From DASYKT01 sp963718105 (GTDB lineage Bacteria > Acidobacteriota > Blastocatellia > Pyrinomonadales > Pyrinomonadaceae), in contig OY970352.1 in NCBI GenBank assembly GCA_963718105.1, positions 4,216,001-4,280,000 of the forward strand: a stretch of 64,000 nt of DNA. The letters are read 5' to 3'. Both the position numbers and the translations under genes were made by a program. Below, piece after piece: positions 52,301-60,466 of the stretch; within the stretch, counting starts at the first letter, position 1, and each line of letters opens with the position of its first letter. The notes under the pieces were generated by a model that was given only the letters and a program-made list of their open reading frames with translations, made no database searches and was not told the origin of the DNA.

Positions 52301-53099
52301 GTGGAGTTTTCAGGCTTTTCCAGTGATCCGGTTTGTTAAAAAATCTGTAGGCGGACCAGGCTTCCAGCAAACGAAGAACGGCCTGCACTTTCAGCAGGTC
52401 GCTATCGGCAGCCTCGCCGCCGAAATTATTTTTCACGATCTCGTTATCGAAACCGAGCACGATCTTTTTCACCGTCTCGCCGGTAGAGCCGGTAGAAGAA
52501 GCAACCGGCTGTTCTTTGGTCAGGAAGTCTTCCAGGTCGAGAATATTCGAAGTGATGGCGGCGATGGAAAGCTCTGCGTCGGTGCTGGGGGTGCTGGGGG
52601 TGCTGGGGGTGCTGGGGGTGCTGGGGGTGCCGAGCCTGTCAAAGGCGGTTTTTAAGGCATCAACCGCCGCTTCCAATTCGGCGATGTCGAGCAAGGCGAC
52701 CGCATCGGCATTGAATTTTTTGATCGCGCGGCGCTGAACAAAGAATTTATATTTCCAGATCGGGTCTTGAATTTTTACCGAGCCGGTCAAGGCGGCATAG
52801 TCCTGTTCGATACCGAACAGCCGGACGATAAAATCCGTCAAATGCGGAGCGGCGTGTACCAGCAATTCCGATTCGGCTTTTTGCTCGTAACCGGCGCCGC
52901 GCGCTTCGATATACTGCATCAGCGCCCCGTGCAGATCTGCGTCGGTCTGGCCCAGTTCCCGGTAAAAAACCTCGCAAAGTTCTTTTAGTTTTTCCGGTTT
53001 GTAGAGGTCGGAATAATTAAACCCCGCCACGGCGAGGGGGAAATCGTAGCTGTTGCTCTGGTTGTTTTTGGACGCCGCTGTATTATTGCCTGATGTCAT
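49353..53099 (-). CDS. Single-chain NfnB-NfnA-like FAD/Fe-S oxidoreductase
   Basis: 1248 residues. Residues 1-300 have no recognised domain and contain five STP repeats (160-172). Cysteines at 320, 323, 331, 354 and at 386, 394, 397, 401 form two [4Fe-4S]-type motifs as in NfnB/GltD/dihydropyrimidine dehydrogenase. A GltD-like FAD domain starts VLVVGLGPAGYTLAHYLLNE (456); a second Rossmann motif is PAIVIGGGLTGIDTATELFA. From about 930, a ferredoxin-reductase-like domain (FHPGQFYRLQNF; LLAGGGLGNAVLFSIAKAM) ends with CMMKEVCAQC..FSC, the [2Fe-2S] motif of PyrK/NfnA. The order suggests a fused NADH/NADPH/ferredoxin transhydrogenase; bifurcation is not proven. Confidence 0.8.
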   Translation of the reverse strand: MTSGNNTAASKNNQSNSYDFPLAVAGFNYSDLYKPEKLKELCEVFYRELGQTDADLHGALMQYIEARGAGYEQKAESELLVHAAPHLTDFIVRLFGIEQDYAALTGSVKIQDPIWKYKFFVQRRAIKKFNADAVALLDIAELEAAVDALKTAFDRLGTPSTPSTPSTPSTPSTDAELSIAAITSNILDLEDFLTKEQPVASSTGSTGETVKKIVLGFDNEIVKNNFGGEAADSDLLKVQAVLRLLEAWSAYRFFNKPDHWKSLKTPHTLDYQNLVHIVRPSETVPEDIRGLDSHLRRRDGFKLTDTRGTQRDALYEIDYCLICHERDKDSCSKGLREKDGAPKANPLGIKLDGCPLDEKISEMHLLKKNGDPLGALALVAIDNPMCAGTGHRICNDCMKACIFQKQEPVNIPLAETSVLTDILELPYGFEIYSLLTRWNPINAKRPYQLPYNGKNVLVVGLGPAGYTLAHYLLNEGFGVVGMDGLKIEPPSLELTGNYGKACPKPVKEIGDITDELDERILSGFGGVSEYGITVRWDKNFLTMLQLMLARRKRFRAYGGIRFGGTLSIEDAWNFGFDHIAIATGAGRPTIVKMKNNLIRGIRKASDFLMALQLTGAFKKNNLSNLQVRLPAIVIGGGLTGIDTATELFAYYPVQVEKMLGIFEKLSAEYGEEKVWSYFDEEEKDVFGEFLEHGRAVRAEREKAAAKNEDPNFIPLVRKWGGVSLVYRKRLQDSPAYRLNHEEVQKALEEGIDFIELMNPAEAVPDEFGAVSELIFERVSYEPEGHKFENTGKMVSFPARTVCVAAGTAPNVIYEKENPGTFKLDSWQQYFQPHKVERNGDGKFHAVEAGKGETGFFTSYEHEGKFISYYGDNHPKYAGNVVKAMASAKHGYEEVVRIFADEIASQGVLPQAERDGIYDRLEATLDEQMRAYVVRVERLTPTIVDVIVKAPIQARKFHPGQFYRLQNFETTAPIVDGTKLVMEGLALTGAWVDEEKGLLSMIVLEMGSSSRLCSLLKEGEEVVVMGPTGTPTDIPTGETVLLAGGGLGNAVLFSIAKAMRENNNKVVYFAGYKNGADIFKREEIERATDKVVWATDTGAEIPPHRPQDAHFRGNIVQAMIAYAEGKAGDQVVDTKNVDRIIAIGSDKMMNAVKEARYTSLKPYLKPNHTAIGSINSPMQCMMKEVCAQCLQRHVNPHTGEEFFVFSCFNQDQDLDSVDFHNLNDRLRMNSIQEKLSNLWLDKILKEMNQ
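52581..52634. repeat. 9-bp tandem repeats in the oxidoreductase gene
   Basis: Five identical copies of GGTGCTGGG and a diverged sixth, encoding Ser-Thr-Pro units on the minus strand. Unit length is a multiple of three, so copy-number change would keep the frame. Confidence 0.9.
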
Positions 53100-53501
53100 T
53101 ATTAGTGATCTTCAAAGTATAACCAAACTTTTGATTATAGCACCGCCCCCGAATGTCTAACAAAATGGGACAAATGTCTCACAGGACATTTAAAATAAAA
53201 AGCGGGCGCAAGCGGTTCTTTCGGAATGCAAATTTTATTGAACTTTGAGCGAAAGTCAGCGAAGCTGACGGCAGAATGTAGCCCAGAGGCTATGTATTTA
53301 GGTCCGCTTTGCGGACTCAAAATACGGCCTTGGTAGGACGCAAACAGCAAAAATTGCTTGAATAAAGCACAATAACAGTGTATTTTTCCTTTGCTCTTGG
53401 TATAAGATAGGTAGTTTCACCGGAAAAACATCCAAAATCAGGCACCAATAATCATATAATTAAAGGTAGTTCCGGTTTTTTTAGAGATTTAAGGCAGTTT
53501 T
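53100..53501. other. Divergent intergenic region with a train of small hairpins
   Basis: 402 bp between the starts of the oxidoreductase (minus) and Wzz/BY-kinase (plus) genes. Three short hairpins follow each other: GTCAGCGAAGCTGAC (53250), TAGCCCAGAGGCTA (53279) and GTCCGCTTTGCGGAC (53304). No ORF of coding quality. Promoters must be here but no clear box pair was found. Confidence 0.5.
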
Positions 53502-56039
53502 ATGGCTAAAGACGAAAGATTGCTACCGCTTCCTCCGGGAAACGAATTGTCGATATCGACAAATGACATTCCCGCCACCTATGCGCCGTCGTACGATGAA
53601 GATCCGTTCGGCGAAAAGCGGTCGCTGCGTGAATATTTCAACGTTATATATAAGCGTCTTTGGCTGATAGTGACGCTGGCATTGATAGTTACCTCGGCGG
53701 TCGCCTTTTACATGTTCCGGCTGCCAACCGTTTATGAAGCATCCTCGGAAGTGCTGATCGAGCCTAAGAAACCCAAGAACATGGCTAAAGACGCGATCAA
53801 CATCAATTTCGGGGGAGACCAGTTTTACTGGAATACCCAAATAAAACTCATCCAAAGCCCCAGCATAATGCAGGGCGCGATCGTCAAACTCGGATTGCAC
53901 CGCGACACGGGCCTGGCTAATGAAGCCGCTAATAAAGGCATTTTAGAGAAACTGGGCACCGCCGTCTTTGGCGAAAAGGCCGATGCCCCCAAACAGGCGA
54001 CGCTTCCCACGATAAACAACACTAACGAGGAAACACCGGCCGGCAACGTGATGGATTCGCTTTCCCTCGCGGAAAGGACCCGGGCGGAGCGAACAGCGGC
54101 CAGCTTTTTAGGAGGCTTAAGCGTCGTTCGCCTGGAAAATACCAATCTTTTCGCGATCAAAGTGCAAAATACCAATCCGGAGATGGCCGCCAGGGTCGCC
54201 GAGGAAGTGGCAAATGTATTTATCGAAAGCGAAGTAAAGCGCGAGCTCGCCAGCACCCAGAAACAATACGACGACCTGGTTAAATCCGTTGAAGATCTAA
54301 AGGGAACGATCGCCGGCCAGGAGCAGGACCGCGTCAATTATATGCAGTCCAGCGGACTGCCGCTTTTTGAAGGCAAGGGCCAAAGCTTAAATGCCGACCG
54401 GCTGCAGGGATTCAGCCAGCAGTGGCTGGGCGCGATAGAAGAACGCCGCAAACTGGAAGCCAAGTATGAAGCTGCCTTAAAAGCAAATGCCAAAGGCGAC
54501 GCTACGAATATTCCCGATATCGTCGATAACAAGATCTACCAGGATGCGGTGCGTTTAAACACCGAACGCAGATCAAAACTGCAGGACCAGATCCGCGATC
54601 TCGACCGCCAGATCCAGGATGCCGAGGCTGAGAAAGCAAAGGACGGAACTAAATATACCGAAGAACATCCGAAGATGAGGGAGTGGACGGCCAAGATCGA
54701 TCTGCTCAAACAATCCCGGATCGACACGGAAAAAGAAGTCTCTAAAACCATCGACCGCGACCAGAAAGCGCTGGAAAAAGGCGCGGTCCGCGGGGCGCTG
54801 GTCGGTTTGCAGTCCCAGATGGAAACGTCGCAAAAGCGCGAGGCGGAATCTGCCGCGGCCTACAATCGCGAGGTGGCTTCAGCCAACCAGCAGGGGCAGG
54901 CGGAAACCCGCTTGATGACGCTCACGCGCGAGATCGAAACGAACCGCACACTGCTCGATACGCTGACCCAGCGGTTAAAGGAAAAAGAGCTGGAGCTTAA
55001 CACCAGCCGGCCGGACAATATTTCGGTTTCCAAGCACGCGGAAGGCGCCGGAATGGTCGGCCCGCAGCGCATCCGGAACATCATCATCGCCTTGCTGATC
55101 TCGCTGACCGCGGGAATAGGCCTCGCTTTCCTGCTTGATTATGTTGACGATTCCGTTAAGTCGTCTGACGATATCGGCCGTTATGTCGGGCTGCCGACGC
55201 TGGCCATGATCCCGCATTACAAGGGAATAGAAAAACGCGCCAAGGCCGGCAAACTGTTGACCGAAAACGGGAACGGGGGGAACGCGATCGCTCTGGCCAC
55301 GCTGGACGATAACCGTTCAGTGGTGGCGGAATCGTATCGTCACCTGCGCACATCGCTGCTGTTTTCTTCGGCGGGCAAGCCTCCGCAAGTTGTGCTGGTG
55401 ACTTCGTCACAGCCTTCGGAAGGAAAAACCACTACCGCGATCAATACCGCGGTTACCCTGGCCCAGGCCGGGGCCGATGTTATTTTGCTCGATTGCGACC
55501 TGCGCCGGCCGCGGCTGCACCACCATTTCCAGCTCGACAATGTAGCCGGTATTACAAATTATCTTTCGGGTGACAGTGACGCTGAGTCGCTGATGAAGAA
55601 ATATCCGCGTGTGCCTAACCTGCGGGTGATAACCAGCGGCCCGATACCGCCGAACCCGGCGGAGCTGCTGAGTTCAAATGAAATGCGGAATCTGCTGCAG
55701 CAGCTTCGCGGTACTTACAAACACATTATTGTCGATTCTCCGCCGGCGATCTCTTTTACCGACGCGGCCATACTTTCAACGCTGGCTGACGGCGTGGTGA
55801 TCGTCGCCATGGCCAACAAGAGTTCACTGCACCTTATCCGCCGCTTCAAGCAGAGGCTGCAAAATCTCGGCGCGCGTATTTACGGCGTGGTCCTCAACGG
55901 CATCAAGCCCAATTCACTGGAATACGGTTATTACGGCTACGGCTATAACTATCATGATTATTACGGCGCGGCCAATGACGACACTACCGCGCGCATGGAT
56001 AAGGAAGTGGAAGAATTTATCCACGAAAGCAAGCGGTAG
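53502..56039 (+). CDS. Polysaccharide co-polymerase / BY-type tyrosine autokinase
   Basis: 845 residues. Wzz domain with helix 1 at about 49-70 (LWLIVTLALIVTSAVAFYMF), periplasmic coiled coil with many charged heptads (250-510) and helix 2 at about 526-550. The cytoplasmic kinase has Walker A SSQPSEGKTTTAI (about 633-645), Walker A' ILLDCDLRRPRLH and Walker B HIIVDSPP. A Tyr cluster near the C-terminus (EYGYYGYGYNYHDYYG) is the autophosphorylation tail. Controls chain length and export of capsular or exopolysaccharide. Fits the wzm/wzt and rfb genes in this window. Confidence 0.95.
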   Translation: MAKDERLLPLPPGNELSISTNDIPATYAPSYDEDPFGEKRSLREYFNVIYKRLWLIVTLALIVTSAVAFYMFRLPTVYEASSEVLIEPKKPKNMAKDAININFGGDQFYWNTQIKLIQSPSIMQGAIVKLGLHRDTGLANEAANKGILEKLGTAVFGEKADAPKQATLPTINNTNEETPAGNVMDSLSLAERTRAERTAASFLGGLSVVRLENTNLFAIKVQNTNPEMAARVAEEVANVFIESEVKRELASTQKQYDDLVKSVEDLKGTIAGQEQDRVNYMQSSGLPLFEGKGQSLNADRLQGFSQQWLGAIEERRKLEAKYEAALKANAKGDATNIPDIVDNKIYQDAVRLNTERRSKLQDQIRDLDRQIQDAEAEKAKDGTKYTEEHPKMREWTAKIDLLKQSRIDTEKEVSKTIDRDQKALEKGAVRGALVGLQSQMETSQKREAESAAAYNREVASANQQGQAETRLMTLTREIETNRTLLDTLTQRLKEKELELNTSRPDNISVSKHAEGAGMVGPQRIRNIIIALLISLTAGIGLAFLLDYVDDSVKSSDDIGRYVGLPTLAMIPHYKGIEKRAKAGKLLTENGNGGNAIALATLDDNRSVVAESYRHLRTSLLFSSAGKPPQVVLVTSSQPSEGKTTTAINTAVTLAQAGADVILLDCDLRRPRLHHHFQLDNVAGITNYLSGDSDAESLMKKYPRVPNLRVITSGPIPPNPAELLSSNEMRNLLQQLRGTYKHIIVDSPPAISFTDAAILSTLADGVVIVAMANKSSLHLIRRFKQRLQNLGARIYGVVLNGIKPNSLEYGYYGYGYNYHDYYGAANDDTTARMDKEVEEFIHESKR

Positions 56040-56113
56040 TATGAAGCCAGGGGCTCCTGCCCGCTACACTGCGGACGAGCCGTCGCATCCATTAACCTTT
56101 ATTTTCAATGAGC

Positions 56114-56156
56114 GGTGTTTCACTTTCCATGTGGTTCAAAGGGAAAGTGAAACACC
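56114..56156. repeat. Perfect 15-bp hairpin (GGTGTTTCACTTTCC)
   Basis: GGTGTTTCACTTTCC (56114-56128) and GGAAAGTGAAACACC (56142-56156) flank a 13-nt loop. About 75 bp further, GTGTTTCA recurs, with TGTTGCAG/CTGCAACA arms (56237-56264) and CTGCAACAC direct repeats. The gene-free stretch 56040-56665 otherwise holds only the repeat at 56480. Confidence 0.75.
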
Positions 56157-56479
56157 TGAAACAAGGCCTGAGCTCAATAAATCGCATAAATAGTGCTGTT
56201 ACAAACAGATGCGACAAGGAACGCGGAGTGTTTCATTGTTGCAGAGGGGTGCACCACTGCAACACCTGCAACACTTTTGCAACAGAAATCTTAAAAATCA
56301 TACGCGGTTGCCCAAAAATAAATAAAAGCGGCTTGAAAAGAACGGCGGAGAGTTAGAACTTCCGCATACGGAAATACCGCGAGGATATTATGGCCGATAG
56401 ATATTATTTTGGTAAGAAAAGCTTTGGAAGTTTTGCTTTATTCGCGGGCTTTATAGGCAAAACAAGTATCGATAAAAAC

Positions 56480-56660
56480 ATTCGGCTTTACCTGGGAGCG
56501 CAGGCATCCTGCCTGCAAGCGCGACTTGTTCGCGCTAATTAACGTAAAATCAGAGGCTTTTCTAGATCACTACGTGATCTTGCAGGCAGGATGCCTGCGC
56601 TCCCAAGGTTTACTGCATTATTTAACTTATCGGCTCTTATAAATGTGAGCAATTTGAAAG
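56480..56660. repeat. About 180-bp palindromic repeat, copy 1
   Basis: Begins ATTCGGCTTTACCTGGGAGC. Outer arms GGGAGCGCAGGCATCCTGCC and its complement; inner elements GCGCGACTTGTTCGCGC and GATCACTACGTGATC; then TTTACTGCAT and a TATGAGCA-like end. The same order of blocks recurs at 63083. It lies between the convergent 3' ends of the BY-kinase and rfbD genes. Confidence 0.88.
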
Positions 56661-56665
56661 TCGAT

Positions 56666-57538
56666 TTAACCAGTTAAAAACACCTCCAGCGCCTTTTCCC
56701 AATCGGGGAGAGGCGCTAATTTTTTGTGCAGGGTAGCAAGCCGGGAACTGCGCGGGCGCGGCGCGGGACGCTGCAACGTGCTCGAAGAAACATCGGATAT
56801 TAAATTCAGATCATAACCTTTGATCTCCGCGGCCTTGCGCGCAAACCTCGCATAGCTGATTCCTTTGGGGCTGATGCCTTCGCGGCTGGTGCCTTCGTCC
56901 GCGTTCGTCACGTGATAGATCCCGGGTGCGTTTAATGCGGCAAGCTCACGCAATCTTACGGCGAGGTCGCCAGCATTGGTCGGTGTGCCGTAGGAATCTG
57001 AGATCGCGCTGACCTGGTTTCCTTCGGCTAAGAGCAGGTGCACACGGCTTAAGAAATTGGTTCCGCCCGCGCCGTAGATCCAGCCCGAGCGCACGATGAT
57101 CGAATCAAGATTTACTGCCTTTGCGCGAAATTCCCCTTCGAGTTTTGCCTTGCCGTAGACGCCAAGCGGATCGGGCTTATCGTCTTCGGTATAAAAGCCC
57201 GTCTTTTCTCCGTTAAAAACATAATCGGTAGAGATGGTGACAAAAACCGCATTAATATTTTTAGCGGTAGCCGCGAGATTTTCTACACCATGCGCGTTTG
57301 CCGCGTAGCAAAGCGCAGCATTGGTTTCTGCAGCATCGACATCCGTATACGCGGCGCAATTGATGATCGCGTCAGGCACGGCCCCGTTAGCCCCGGAGAT
57401 AATTCTCTCTACCGCGGCAGCGTCGGATATATCCAGTTCCTGTCTGGTGCAGGCGATAACTTCATCGCCTAGCGCGCGGCAATGCCGGGCAGCGGCGCGC
57501 GCTACCATTCCATTGGCACCGGTAATAAAAACTCTCAT
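56666..57538 (-). CDS. rfbD: dTDP-4-dehydrorhamnose reductase
   Basis: 290 residues, an SDR enzyme making dTDP-L-rhamnose. MRVFITGANGMVARAAARHC is the NADPH-binding GxxGxxG start. The catalytic pieces are VTISTDYVFNGEKTGFYTED and YGKAKLEGE (Tyr and Lys of YxxxK). Last gene of a three-gene unit with rfbB 30 nt upstream. rfbA and rfbC are not in the window. Its product would feed rhamnose into the surface polysaccharide. Confidence 0.95.
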   Translation of the reverse strand: MRVFITGANGMVARAAARHCRALGDEVIACTRQELDISDAAAVERIISGANGAVPDAIINCAAYTDVDAAETNAALCYAANAHGVENLAATAKNINAVFVTISTDYVFNGEKTGFYTEDDKPDPLGVYGKAKLEGEFRAKAVNLDSIIVRSGWIYGAGGTNFLSRVHLLLAEGNQVSAISDSYGTPTNAGDLAVRLRELAALNAPGIYHVTNADEGTSREGISPKGISYARFARKAAEIKGYDLNLISDVSSSTLQRPAPRPRSSRLATLHKKLAPLPDWEKALEVFLTG

Positions 57539-57568
57539 ATTCTTGGCATCTTCTTCAGGCGCTAAGCT

Positions 57569-58603
57569 TCAGCTCCTGCCTTCAGCGCCATATTGTTTCA
57601 GGTAATATTCCCTGTATTCGCCGCTGCGCACATGGGCCACCCAATCCTGATTTTCCGCAAACCACCGGGTGGTTTTGTGCAAGCCCTCTTCCCACTCGGT
57701 TACCGGTTTCCAGCCGAGCTCGGTTTCAGCTTTCACGGGATCGATCGCGTAGCGCCGGTCATGCCCGGGGCGGTCTGTCACGAATTTTATCAGGCTGCGC
57801 GGTTTGCCGAGCGCATCGAGCAGAGACCTGACCACCTCGATATTCTGACGTTCGTTACGCGCGCCGATGTTGTAAATTTCACCGGCCCTTCCTTTTTCAA
57901 AAGCCAGCCAGATCGCGCGACAGTGGTCCTCTACATAGATCCAATCGCGTACGTTCTTTCCGTCGCCGTAGACCGGCAGAGGCTCGTCGTTCATCGCATT
58001 GGCGATCATCAGCGGGATCAGTTTTTCCGGAAAGTGGCGCGGGCCGTAGTTATTGCCGCAGCGGGTGATCACCGTATCTAAACCGAAAGTGTGATGCGCG
58101 GCGCGGACAAAGTGTTCGGCGGCGGCCTTCGAGGCGGCATAAGGGCTGTTGGGCGCTATCGGAGATTCTTCGGTAAAAAAAGAATTGTCGTCTTCGGGCA
58201 GGCTGCCCATCACTTCGTCGGTCGAAACCTGCACAAATCGCTTTACATTTTTTGCGCGCGCGGCGTCAAGCATTGCCTGCGTGCCCATCACGTTCGTAAG
58301 CAAAAATTCGTCGGCCGAGTGGATGCTGCGGTCGACGTGCGATTCGGCGGCGAAATTAAAAACCGCCTCGGCATTTTCCGGCAGCGCATTTAAGACCGCA
58401 TCTTTGTCACAGATATTTCCTTTGACAAACCGGTGGCGCGAAGCATCGATCCCCGAAAGATTTTCCAGATTGCCGGCATAGGTCAGAGCGTCGAAATTTA
58501 CTATTTCGACGTCTGTTGTGTTTTCCAAAACCTGCCTGACAAAAGCGGAGCCGATAAAACCCGCCCCGCCCGTCACAAAAAGCTTTCTCATAATCTTGGT
58601 CAC
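57569..58603 (-). CDS. rfbB: dTDP-glucose 4,6-dehydratase
   Basis: 344 residues. KLFVTGGAGFIGSAFVRQVL binds NAD; VQVSTDEVMGSLPEDD holds the Thr-Asp-Glu active-site triplet; SPYAASKAAAEHFVRA holds the Tyr-x3-Lys pair; NNYGPRHFPEKLIPLMIANA is the substrate loop. Converts dTDP-glucose to dTDP-4-keto-6-deoxyglucose. Between a zinc-ribbon/PH gene (18 nt) and rfbD. Confidence 0.97.
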   Translation of the reverse strand: MTKIMRKLFVTGGAGFIGSAFVRQVLENTTDVEIVNFDALTYAGNLENLSGIDASRHRFVKGNICDKDAVLNALPENAEAVFNFAAESHVDRSIHSADEFLLTNVMGTQAMLDAARAKNVKRFVQVSTDEVMGSLPEDDNSFFTEESPIAPNSPYAASKAAAEHFVRAAHHTFGLDTVITRCGNNYGPRHFPEKLIPLMIANAMNDEPLPVYGDGKNVRDWIYVEDHCRAIWLAFEKGRAGEIYNIGARNERQNIEVVRSLLDALGKPRSLIKFVTDRPGHDRRYAIDPVKAETELGWKPVTEWEEGLHKTTRWFAENQDWVAHVRSGEYREYYLKQYGAEGRS

Positions 58604-58621
58604 ATTTCAGCTACATAGCTG

Positions 58622-59230
58622 CTACATATCGAGCCGGTGAACCCGCCGCAGTTGTTTCAACAACAGATCGGCGTGGTGGCGCGGCGCACTGATATTTTTT
58701 AGCACGATCCTGCCGGTAGTTTCACCGGCGTTTTCGATCACCAGGTCGCCAAATCCCAGCATTCGCTGCAGCATTCCCGCCGATACGGTCACGTCCTGCA
58801 CTTTGCCGAGCGGTATGTTGCGCGTGGTGCGCGAAATAAAACCTTTGTCGATCTCGATCTTTGAATCGGTCAGCGTATAGAGGATCATATTTCGCATCAG
58901 GTGATGATAGGCCGGGATCAAAAGCGGCGACAGCCCCACCAGCACCGATATCCACCAGGGCACCGAAATTGGCAGCATCGCCAGCAGAACCACCAGCGCT
59001 ACCCCCGCCAGGATCGCCAGCACATAACCGATATTGATAAAAAGCGCGGTCGGGCGGATGGAAAAGATGTGTACTTCCTCCGGATGCTCCGGCTCAAAGA
59101 GCTGCATCCTGGATGGGCTGGACGGGGGCGCCGCCACTCGCGTAATTTCGGCATCGCCGGCCGCATAACCGCACTTGGCGCAAAATTCCGCCTCATCATT
59201 CATTACCGCGCCGCATTTGATACAAAACAT
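58622..59230 (-). CDS. Zinc-ribbon and PH-domain (YdbS-like) membrane protein
   Basis: 202 residues. A zinc ribbon MFCIKCGAVMNDEAEFCAKC opens it; two membrane helices lie at about 66-105 (ALFINIGYVLAILAGVALVV; VPWWISVLVGLSPLLIPAYH). The bacterial PH (bPH2) domain is ILYTLTDSKIEIDKGFISRT, TRNIPLGKVQDVTVSAGMLQ. Function unknown. First gene of the unit ending in rfbB-rfbD, a link I cannot explain. Confidence 0.88.
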   Translation of the reverse strand: MFCIKCGAVMNDEAEFCAKCGYAAGDAEITRVAAPPSSPSRMQLFEPEHPEEVHIFSIRPTALFINIGYVLAILAGVALVVLLAMLPISVPWWISVLVGLSPLLIPAYHHLMRNMILYTLTDSKIEIDKGFISRTTRNIPLGKVQDVTVSAGMLQRMLGFGDLVIENAGETTGRIVLKNISAPRHHADLLLKQLRRVHRLDM

Positions 59231-59312
59231 AATCTTTCCAGGTCAAAATTTCCACCAGCTATCTTAATTGTAAACTACGAATTAATAAAACCGTATGTTG
59301 CGGCCATTGATG

Positions 59313-59384
59313 TGTCAGTAGCCCGACCGTAAGGGAGGGCGCTATTGCAAAACTGCGCCCGCGCTAACGCTTGGGCTACTGACA
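59313..59384. repeat. Imperfect palindrome (CAGTAGCCC...GGGCTACTG)
   Basis: TGTCAGTAGCCCGACCGTAA and the near-complement GCTAACGCTTGGGCTACTGA flank about 15 nt. The mid-part (GGGAGGGCGC / GCGCCCGCGC) also pairs. Lies between divergent starts of the zinc-ribbon gene and the AraC gene. Confidence 0.7.
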
Positions 59385-59439
59385 CTGAGAAATGTTTGTG
59401 TTGAAACATATAAACAGGGATAATCATTCCCGCGACCGT

Positions 59440-60264
59440 ATGCGATATATCGAAATAGCCCCGGCAAAACATCTGGCAAAATACGTGAAGTGTTTCTGGG
59501 TGCTTGAGCAGTCAGCGGCCCCTGCGGCCGGTGAAAGCTGCGCGCCGGAAGCGGTAATACCCGACGGCAGCATCGAGATAATTTTTAACTTGTCCGATCC
59601 CTTTCGGCGCTACCACTCAGATGGCAGTATCGAAACCCAACCGCGCAGCATTGTCGCCGGCCAGATGCGCGAACACGCCCTGATCGAGCCTTCGGGTAGG
59701 GTCAGGCTTTTTGGCATCAGGTTTCAGGCCGCCGGCGCATACCCTTTTTTCCGGTTCTCTCTATCGGAATTGACCGGCCGGATCGAAGACCTGGCCTCGG
59801 TCTGGGGACGCGGCGCTTGCGAGTTGGAAGAAAGGATAAACGAAGCTTTGTCACCGGAAGAGTGCACAGCGATCGTCGAAGGCGAGCTTGGCAGATTGCT
59901 CTTCGCCAACCGCAAATTTGACGAGATAGTGGAATCTGCGTCACAGATGATAACGGACCGCCGCGGCCGCGCCTCCATTGACGACGTTTCGAAAATATTA
60001 GGTGTCAGCACAAGGCGGCTCGAACGCCGGTTTCAACATCGTTTCGGGCTCACGCCAAAATTCTTTTCCCGGATAGTAAGATTTCAAAATCTTTTGGGCG
60101 CTTTACGCGAAGAGCGAAAAGAAGGCCTGCTTGGCACCGCGCTTTCCTTCGGTTATTACGACCAGGCGCATCTCATCCACGAGTTCAGGGAATTTTCCGG
60201 AAAAAGCCCGGCCGCTTTTTTTGCCGACGAATATCAATTCTCGCAATTTTTTCTAAGTGCTTAA
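59440..60264 (+). CDS. AraC-family transcriptional regulator
   Basis: 274 residues from ATG 59440 (MRYIEIAPAKHLAKYVKCFW), where homologous N-terminal domains usually begin; ATG 59392 adds 16 residues and starts next to a repeat. Residues 1-150 are a DUF6597-like sensor (PDGSIEIIFNLSDPFRRY, RLFGIRFQAAGAYPFFRFSL). The two helix-turn-helix units are ASIDDVSKILGVSTRRLERR and LGTALSFGYYDQAHLIHEFR with the typical FREFSGKSPAAFF end. Ligand and targets unknown. Confidence 0.93.
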   Translation: MRYIEIAPAKHLAKYVKCFWVLEQSAAPAAGESCAPEAVIPDGSIEIIFNLSDPFRRYHSDGSIETQPRSIVAGQMREHALIEPSGRVRLFGIRFQAAGAYPFFRFSLSELTGRIEDLASVWGRGACELEERINEALSPEECTAIVEGELGRLLFANRKFDEIVESASQMITDRRGRASIDDVSKILGVSTRRLERRFQHRFGLTPKFFSRIVRFQNLLGALREERKEGLLGTALSFGYYDQAHLIHEFREFSGKSPAAFFADEYQFSQFFLSA

Positions 60265-60272
60265 ATTGTAAC

Positions 60273-60350
60273 GCCGCCGTCTCGGCGGCTGTCCTGACGA
60301 CGTCCCACCCGTCAGATTCGACAAAACATGTGTGGGCGAGACGCCCACAC
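60273..60350. repeat. Two short GC hairpins
   Basis: GCCGCCGTCTCGGCGGC (60273-60289) and GTGTGGGCGAGACGCCCACAC (60330-60350), about 40 bp apart in the AraC-DUF6265 gap. Both have 3-nt loops. Probably remnants of one palindromic element. Confidence 0.65.
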
Positions 60351-60466
60351 GACCGCAGCGGGACGCTGGCGCTACTTTTAGAACTGACGTTTTTTTACAA
60401 TACACTATTAGCTGACAACGTTTAGAATTCCTTTGTCAGACATCACTTAATAAAAAACGAGGAAAT

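Noticed and set aside
52581..52634. Phase-variation tract switching the oxidoreductase on and off
   Set aside because: The unit is 9 bp, so copy-number change keeps the frame and cannot switch expression.
56480..56660. CRISPR-like array
   Set aside because: Repeats are palindromic single units separated by kilobases, not short direct repeats with unique spacers.
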